A DNA stretch of 64,000 nucleotides from Candidatus Brocadia sp. WS118 (GTDB taxonomy: Bacteria > Planctomycetota > Brocadiia > Brocadiales > Brocadiaceae). The DNA is taken from assembly GCA_007618135.1 (NCBI GenBank), contig PHFX01000008.1:16443-80442 (forward strand), given 5' to 3'. Shown here piece after piece: positions 59,513-64,000 of the stretch (position 1 is the stretch's first letter; each line of letters opens with the position of its first letter). The translations under genes were made by a program, and so were the position numbers. Under the pieces are notes generated by a model. That model was not told where the DNA came from and made no database searches. It saw only the letters and a list, made by a program, of their open reading frames with translations.

Positions 59513-60277
59513 TCAGACAAGATCAATCATGAGTCCGTCAAAAGCAAATTCTACACCTGTCGGAAGTTTTTTACTGTCTTCTTCATGTTCAATATCGTGG
59601 CACATGTGGGTAAAGTATGCCTTCTGTGGCTTGAGTTGCTTGACGACGCGCAATGCCTGTTCGATACTAAAATGTTTTATATGTGGTGTATAGCGAAGTG
59701 CACCTAAAACAAGTACCTCCAGGTCTTGTAATTTTTCCAACGACTCTTCAGGGATATCGCTGGCATCGGTAATATAAGCAAATTTGTCAAATCGGTAACC
59801 AGTCACCTCCCCGTCACCATGAAGAGCCTTTATTGGCACAATCGGAATCCCTTCTACGGTCAAATCGCCGTTGACAATCTTCAAGGAAAAGCGGGGTTTA
59901 CAACCACCAGGCTCACAATGATTCGTAAATACGTAGGAAAACGTACGGCGTATGGTATCAAGGGTTTTCGAAGTGCCATAAATGGGAATATCCATGCGCT
60001 GAACAATATTGAATCGCCGCAGGTCGTCGAGACCAAAAATGTGGTCTGCATGGGGATGGGTAATGAGCACGGCATCCAGTCTTGTAACCTTATTTCTAAT
60101 GCACTGGAGCCTCAGTTCCGGGGTGGCATCAATAAGAACATTGCATCCATTCGCACTCACAAGAACGGACGTACGCATCCGTTTGTTTTTAGGATTTTCA
60201 GAGGTACACACCTTGCAATTACAAGCGATCATGGGAATCCCGTGTGAAGTACCGGTCCCCAGAAAGGTTACCTTCAT
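59513..60277 (-). CDS. MBL-fold phosphodiesterase-like hydrolase (PhnP-like)
   Basis: A 254-residue metallo-beta-lactamase-fold enzyme. The N-terminus LGTGTSHGIPMIACNCKVC carries a Cys pair as in PhnP, and the metal site is THPHADHIFG with TDASDIP and FTHMCHDIEHE. PhnP cleaves cyclic ribose phosphates, but no phosphonate genes are nearby, so the true substrate is open. Convergent with lpoB, 61 bp apart. Confidence 0.88.
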   Translation of the reverse strand: MKVTFLGTGTSHGIPMIACNCKVCTSENPKNKRMRTSVLVSANGCNVLIDATPELRLQCIRNKVTRLDAVLITHPHADHIFGLDDLRRFNIVQRMDIPIYGTSKTLDTIRRTFSYVFTNHCEPGGCKPRFSLKIVNGDLTVEGIPIVPIKALHGDGEVTGYRFDKFAYITDASDIPEESLEKLQDLEVLVLGALRYTPHIKHFSIEQALRVVKQLKPQKAYFTHMCHDIEHEEDSKKLPTGVEFAFDGLMIDLV

Positions 60278-60446
60278 AAATTCTTGAACTCCCGTGGCGG
60301 GTTGTATTTCATCTTAGTGAGCCATGCTTTCTTAAGAAGCGGTTCCGGCAGTTTTTCTCCTGTACTCTGTTAAGCAAAGTCTGGTATTATTATAGGGAAA
60401 TTTCTTTTATGATTGCAAGGAATCTTTCAAGTATTGGCGGGTCACT

Positions 60447-61043
60447 ATGCGGCAAAAATATATCCATCTCTTGACAATAGTGCTATTTCTTACCCTCTCT
60501 CAGGATGCAACCGCTGTATACTATAGCCTCTCCGACGAACAAGTCAAACAGGCGATTGAGTATGGCGAAAAGAACAATGACTTAGACTACATTGCTTTTT
60601 TTAGCGAATGGGTAATGGTATCGCATGAGGGATATGAGTGGGCGGCATTAAACACCAAATTTAGCATATTGGCGTATGAGGCAAAGCAGGCGTCCTTGTC
60701 TGCCAGGAAGTTAACGGAAGCACAGATATATCAATCTATGGCTGAGGTAGAGGATATTTTATCCTTTCACGTTGTGTTATACGGCAATTCTTCTGATTTC
60801 TCGAAGGATTATCACGCGGTATTATTATATAAAAACAAACCAATTCAACCAGTCAATGAACATAATGATACCCGTGCCAGGCCCACCAATCTTGGAATCA
60901 GATTGTCGGTGAGCTATCGTGCTACCTGCCGTTATGATTTTCCGAATTATTTTGTAGAACCAGACGAAGAGGTCAGTCTGGTAATCCTGAGTCCGTTAAA
61001 TAAAGAACGGCGATTTGTCTTTCATCTCAAGGAAATGCGATGA
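60447..61043 (+). CDS. Secreted hypothetical protein, 198 aa
   Basis: A 198-residue exported protein (signal ends near DATAVYY). The mature N-terminal half is helical (SDEQVKQAIEYGEKNND), and the C-terminal half looks like a beta-sandwich (YHAVLLYKNKPIQPV, VSLVILSPLNKERRFVFHL). Its stop overlaps the nitrilase start by 4 bp. Family not recognised. Confidence 0.65.
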   Translation: MRQKYIHLLTIVLFLTLSQDATAVYYSLSDEQVKQAIEYGEKNNDLDYIAFFSEWVMVSHEGYEWAALNTKFSILAYEAKQASLSARKLTEAQIYQSMAEVEDILSFHVVLYGNSSDFSKDYHAVLLYKNKPIQPVNEHNDTRARPTNLGIRLSVSYRATCRYDFPNYFVEPDEEVSLVILSPLNKERRFVFHLKEMR

Positions 61044-61876
61044 AGGTCGGCTTTCTGCAAACATCTCCCCTCTTTGGGAAAAAGGATGAGAATATCGATA
61101 AGGCCATGGCAACGATACAATCGCTGAATGCCGATCTTTTCGTCTTGCCTGAATTATTCAATACGGGTTATCAGTTTACCTCAAGGGAAGAGGTTCTTGC
61201 CTTAGCAGAGAGAGTTCCTGATGGACAAACAACACGCGCATTCGTTAAACTTTCAAAAGAAAGGGGCATGTACATCGTTGCCGGCCTGGCTGAGCGAGAA
61301 AATGGGCGTTGTTATAATTCGTCGATATTGGTGGGACCAGATGGTTTTATTGGCTGCTACAGAAAATTGCATCTTTTTTATTATGAGAAACAGTGGTTTG
61401 AACCAGGAAACAGGAAATTAGCGGTGTATGATATTGGAAAAGCGAAAGTTGGTGTCATGATTTGTTTTGATTGGTTTTTCCCCGAAGTTGCACGATACCT
61501 TGCGGTAGAGGGGGCAGATATTATCTGCCACCCTGCAAACCTTGTCCTTCCATATTGTCCTCAGGCCATGATAACGCGATGCATAGAAAATAGGGTCTTT
61601 GCTGTCACCGCAAACCGTATTGGAACGGAGAGCCGCTCTGAGGAGCCACTTACTTTTATTGGTACCAGTCAGATCGTGGGGCCGAAAGGGGAGATATTCT
61701 ATCGCGCCTCAACGGACCGGAATGAGGCGATGGTGGTTGAAATTGATCCCAAAATTGCCCGTGATAAGAACATAACCCCGATGAATCATCTCCTCAACGA
61801 CCGGCGGTTTCAGGTTGTTTCATCCCGCACAGAGGATTTTAAGAATAAATTAGGCTGCCTTCGGCAGCGACTTTAA
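61040..61876 (+). CDS. Carbon-nitrogen hydrolase (nitrilase superfamily)
   Basis: A 278-residue cytoplasmic amidohydrolase. The Glu-Lys-Cys triad is seen in VLPELFNTGY (Glu), YRKLHLFYYE (Lys) and VMICFDWFFPE (Cys). It hydrolyses an amide or nitrile; candidates include omega-amidase or carbamoyl-putrescine-type substrates. Translationally coupled to the upstream secreted protein. Confidence 0.92.
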   Translation: MKVGFLQTSPLFGKKDENIDKAMATIQSLNADLFVLPELFNTGYQFTSREEVLALAERVPDGQTTRAFVKLSKERGMYIVAGLAERENGRCYNSSILVGPDGFIGCYRKLHLFYYEKQWFEPGNRKLAVYDIGKAKVGVMICFDWFFPEVARYLAVEGADIICHPANLVLPYCPQAMITRCIENRVFAVTANRIGTESRSEEPLTFIGTSQIVGPKGEIFYRASTDRNEAMVVEIDPKIARDKNITPMNHLLNDRRFQVVSSRTEDFKNKLGCLRQRL

Positions 61877-61892
61877 ATCTCCCCTCTAAAAA

Positions 61893-61925
61893 GCTTACAG
61901 TTGGACAAATATTTTGCTGGACAAA
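61893..61925 (+). repeat. Left terminal inverted repeat of the insertion sequence
   Basis: A 33-bp terminus that begins GCTTACAGTTGGACAAAT and matches the reverse complement of 63968-64000 with one mismatch. Confidence 0.88.
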
Positions 61926-61980
61926 TCATCCATAATCAGATTGAGGTATACCCATTGTAAGGGAAACACCTATCAAAATA

Positions 61981-63939
61981 TCAGCAAGCCTTCGTATTCC
62001 CCGCCACATTACTTCCACACCAGGTTCTCTCTCTTCCAAGCGTTGCAATAACAAGAATTGCCTCACGCAATGACAAACTCTTACCCTTATTTGCCGCATA
62101 TTCTCCACGGTATTTGATCAGCTTTAAAACTTCTATTTCCTGCTCACTAAAAAGCAAATCACTGGCAACCTCCGGCGTCTCTCTGCCTTGCATGGTTAAA
62201 TACATCAACCGCCACGCCGTTATCATATCAAGCGTTAAGCACCGCTCCAGCCGATCCAGACTCCCCAGCCTCCTATCCTCACTCCTGCGGCCACTCTTTA
62301 ATATCTTGTGAAACACCTCTATCCGAAATCGCACCGTATACCACTGCACCTTTTCACACGCCTGCTCAAAGTCTCTGACTTCTCTATTGGTTAACAATTT
62401 CCAGTCAAGCCCCGCTTCTCCTTTCGGTGGTGATACCTCTTTGGCTCGTATTGCCCACAGCCTTAACTCCTCTTTCTCCCTTTTGGGATGCCTTATCCTG
62501 ACTTCACGAAACCGTATCTCTAACTCCGCCTCTCTTTCTCTCTTGTCTTTCCCTTTGACAAACACCCTCATCCTTCCACCAGATACCTCTTTGTCCACGA
62601 CTTCCCATACCTTTGCATCCTCACTCACCCTCCGGTTGTGAAAAGAGCGCACTAAAAATGAAACCTCCCGTTGGCTTGCCAGTTCAAACAATTCATAGAT
62701 ATCCGCTTCCCTATCCCCCACACTCACCCAGTCTACTCCAGACGCCTCTTTCATGGCTCTGGCTGTCGCTTCGAGACTCCTTAACCACTTATAACTCTCC
62801 TTCTCCTCTATCGGTTTTTGCTTCCTCTTTGCCTTTTTTCCGTGTTCATCAGGGGCTCTTGCCCATGTCTGCGCATCTAATACCCCCAAAGGTATCCCGG
62901 TCGTACTAAAGACCACCGTATCGTGCAGAAAATACCCGTCCTCCCCTTGCTCTGTTGATAAACACCCAAGCCCCTCGGTCGCTTCATGGGTAGACAAATT
63001 CATGCTTGTCGTGTCATTTACCGAAAGAACCACTTTATGCTCTTCAGCCCTCTTCAGTATCTGCTGTCTATGCGAATGTAATATATCTGACGGCTTCACC
63101 CGCTCATCCCCAAAAAACCGGTATGCCCCCTTCAACTTCGCCCCCGTATCACATGCCATGGGTATCGATGATGCCGGCCTGGCAAAAAAATCCCGCACAA
63201 TACTCATCACCCGTTTCTTCTTCGCACGGTTGGGAAGTCTTATATCCTGAAATTCTTCCTCCACCCAGTCCTCTGCCTCTCTTTCTTCCCTTCCTCCATC
63301 CAATATCCCCTCTTCTAACTCATAGGCAAACACATATTTTCGGGAAAGGTTGTTCTGATGATATCGGTCGTTCCGCCCTCGCCCTTGTGTTTCCCCCAAG
63401 TACTCCCAATTCGACGCCTTATAGCATGTCCCCTCATAACGCTCCTTCTCCACATACGTCTCCACCAGTACGGGCGTTGTCTTATACGCTTCTTCCCAAT
63501 CCCCAGGCAGCCTCTTGAGCGCCTTTGACATCACGTGGGATGCCAGGTTTTTCACCCGCAACCACGGAACTACCAAAAATCGACTGTTGCTTACGACTTT
63601 TCTTAAACCACTCTTCCTCTCCTCTTCATTCCATCCCAATCGCTCGTCACGCACCTTTACTCGCCATGCCGATGACGAAAACGACATCGCTCCTATCCAC
63701 CCTACCTCTGAACTCATCATCAAATATTTTATCTGCTGTCCATACAACTTTGCTGAATGCAAATAATGATGCTCTTCCAGCATCTCTTTCCATATACGAT
63801 AGTTGCAATCTTTTTTCCCTCTTACCAATTCTATCCCGATCTCTCCCAATTCCCACAGCTCGTATTCCTGACATCTCCTTTCTTCCCTACTTCTTCCACC
63901 ATCTCCATATTCCTCACTTTGGCTTACTTTTGGCATCAT
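61981..63939 (-). CDS. IS4-family transposase with N-terminal DruA-like (DUF4338) domain
   Basis: A 652-residue transposase. Residues about 40-205 match the DruA/DUF4338 type (YRIWKEMLEEHHYLHSAKLY, GQQIKYLMM, RFLVVPWLRVKNLASHVMS). Then come a Tn5-like DNA-binding part (about 225-290, DFFARPASSIPMACDTGAKL) and the RNase-H-like core: first Asp in LSVNDTTSMN, second in VSVGDREADIYELF, and Glu in the YREK signature YTVRFRIEVFHKILK. The frame is intact. DruA-like proteins also occur alone in the Druantia anti-phage system. Here the domain belongs to a mobile element. Confidence 0.92.
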   Translation of the reverse strand: MMPKVSQSEEYGDGGRSREERRCQEYELWELGEIGIELVRGKKDCNYRIWKEMLEEHHYLHSAKLYGQQIKYLMMSSEVGWIGAMSFSSSAWRVKVRDERLGWNEEERKSGLRKVVSNSRFLVVPWLRVKNLASHVMSKALKRLPGDWEEAYKTTPVLVETYVEKERYEGTCYKASNWEYLGETQGRGRNDRYHQNNLSRKYVFAYELEEGILDGGREEREAEDWVEEEFQDIRLPNRAKKKRVMSIVRDFFARPASSIPMACDTGAKLKGAYRFFGDERVKPSDILHSHRQQILKRAEEHKVVLSVNDTTSMNLSTHEATEGLGCLSTEQGEDGYFLHDTVVFSTTGIPLGVLDAQTWARAPDEHGKKAKRKQKPIEEKESYKWLRSLEATARAMKEASGVDWVSVGDREADIYELFELASQREVSFLVRSFHNRRVSEDAKVWEVVDKEVSGGRMRVFVKGKDKREREAELEIRFREVRIRHPKREKEELRLWAIRAKEVSPPKGEAGLDWKLLTNREVRDFEQACEKVQWYTVRFRIEVFHKILKSGRRSEDRRLGSLDRLERCLTLDMITAWRLMYLTMQGRETPEVASDLLFSEQEIEVLKLIKYRGEYAANKGKSLSLREAILVIATLGRERTWCGSNVAGNTKAC

Positions 63940-63967
63940 GTACCTTAGTATGACAGGGAGACGTCAT

Positions 63968-64000
63968 TTTGTCCAGCAAAAAATTTGTCCAACTGTAAGC
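63968..64000 (-). repeat. Right terminal inverted repeat of the insertion sequence
   Basis: Starts TTTGTCCAGCAAAAAATTTG and ends ACTGTAAGC. Counterpart of 61893-61925. Confidence 0.88.

Larger units (their letters stand above)
61893..64000. mobile_element. Complete IS4-family insertion sequence, 2108 bp
   Basis: Inverted termini of 33 bp with one mismatch bound a single transposase gene on the minus strand. The right terminus ends exactly at the window edge, so target-site duplication cannot be checked. Intact ORF and near-perfect ends suggest recent activity. Confidence 0.85.

Noticed and set aside
1..64000. tRNA, rRNA and tmRNA genes
   Set aside because: Several TTCGAAT-like strings (for example near 42031 and 44530) were inspected. 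None has matching acceptor and anticodon stems.

Overview
The window looks like chromosome of an anammox planctomycete (order Brocadiales, Brocadia/Kuenenia/Jettenia type). The best marker is a pair of genes at 36.3-40.1 kb. The first is an encapsulin shell protein with an exported diheme cytochrome c fused to its N-terminus. The second is a secreted multicopper oxidase fused to an octaheme, hydroxylamine-oxidoreductase-like cytochrome. Planctomycete-type cytochrome domains, LPS heptose genes, a Na+-NQR/RNF fragment, queuosine genes and many short GC-rich dispersed repeats fit this assignment. No rRNA, tRNA or CRISPR array was seen.

Layout. 0-2.2 kb: end of an NQR/RNF-type redox pump operon (minus strand). 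2.4-4.8 kb: decayed HigBA module, dispersed repeat and a GC-rich beta-barrel-like lipoprotein. 4.9-7.9 kb: hybrid sensor kinase and a REC-XRE regulator. 7.9-10.6 kb: ADP-heptose operon hldE-gmhA-gmhB. 10.6-14.4 kb (minus): TPR lipoprotein, two small membrane proteins, CutA, then PilZ and PlsC. 14.5-24.2 kb: DUF4175-like giant membrane protein, TPR metallopeptidase, ClpX, GH15 glucoamylase, HDOD protein. 24.5-35.8 kb: an envelope/redox island with a porin, FAD oxidoreductase, GT-C glycosyltransferase, two proteins with Ser-Gly tails, a Fea1-like candidate, a flavinylated-domain/ApbE fusion and a thioredoxin. 36.3-40.1 kb: encapsulin and cargo. 40.2-45.4 kb: toxin-antitoxin pair between direct repeats, a repetitive secreted protein, a truncated TonB receptor, a WSRGG peptide and a Crp/Fnr regulator. 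45.7-47 kb: queC and queE. 47.25-49.3 kb: what I read as a fossil integron with two attC-like sites, two cassettes and an intI remnant. 49.3-58 kb: MsbA-like exporter, CBS-GGDEF protein and MacAB-like exporter. 56.6-59.5 kb: a COG3014/YcfL/LpoB set that points to peptidoglycan synthesis. 59.5-61.9 kb: MBL hydrolase, secreted protein and nitrilase. 61.9-64.0 kb: a complete IS4-family insertion sequence with a DruA-like N-terminal domain on its transposase.

How the parts fit. The exported encapsulin with heme on its subunits, next to an exported copper/heme cargo, suggests a redox nanocompartment for hydroxylamine or NO chemistry. The upstream ApbE fusion and the NQR/RNF genes share covalent-flavin chemistry. 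The 24.5-32.5 kb genes carry secretion signals and two share a 14-bp upstream motif, so they may be co-regulated, possibly by iron. Dispersed repeats sit in most intergenic gaps and in two places form the 5' end of a reading frame. Functions are read from motifs only; no database search was possible.
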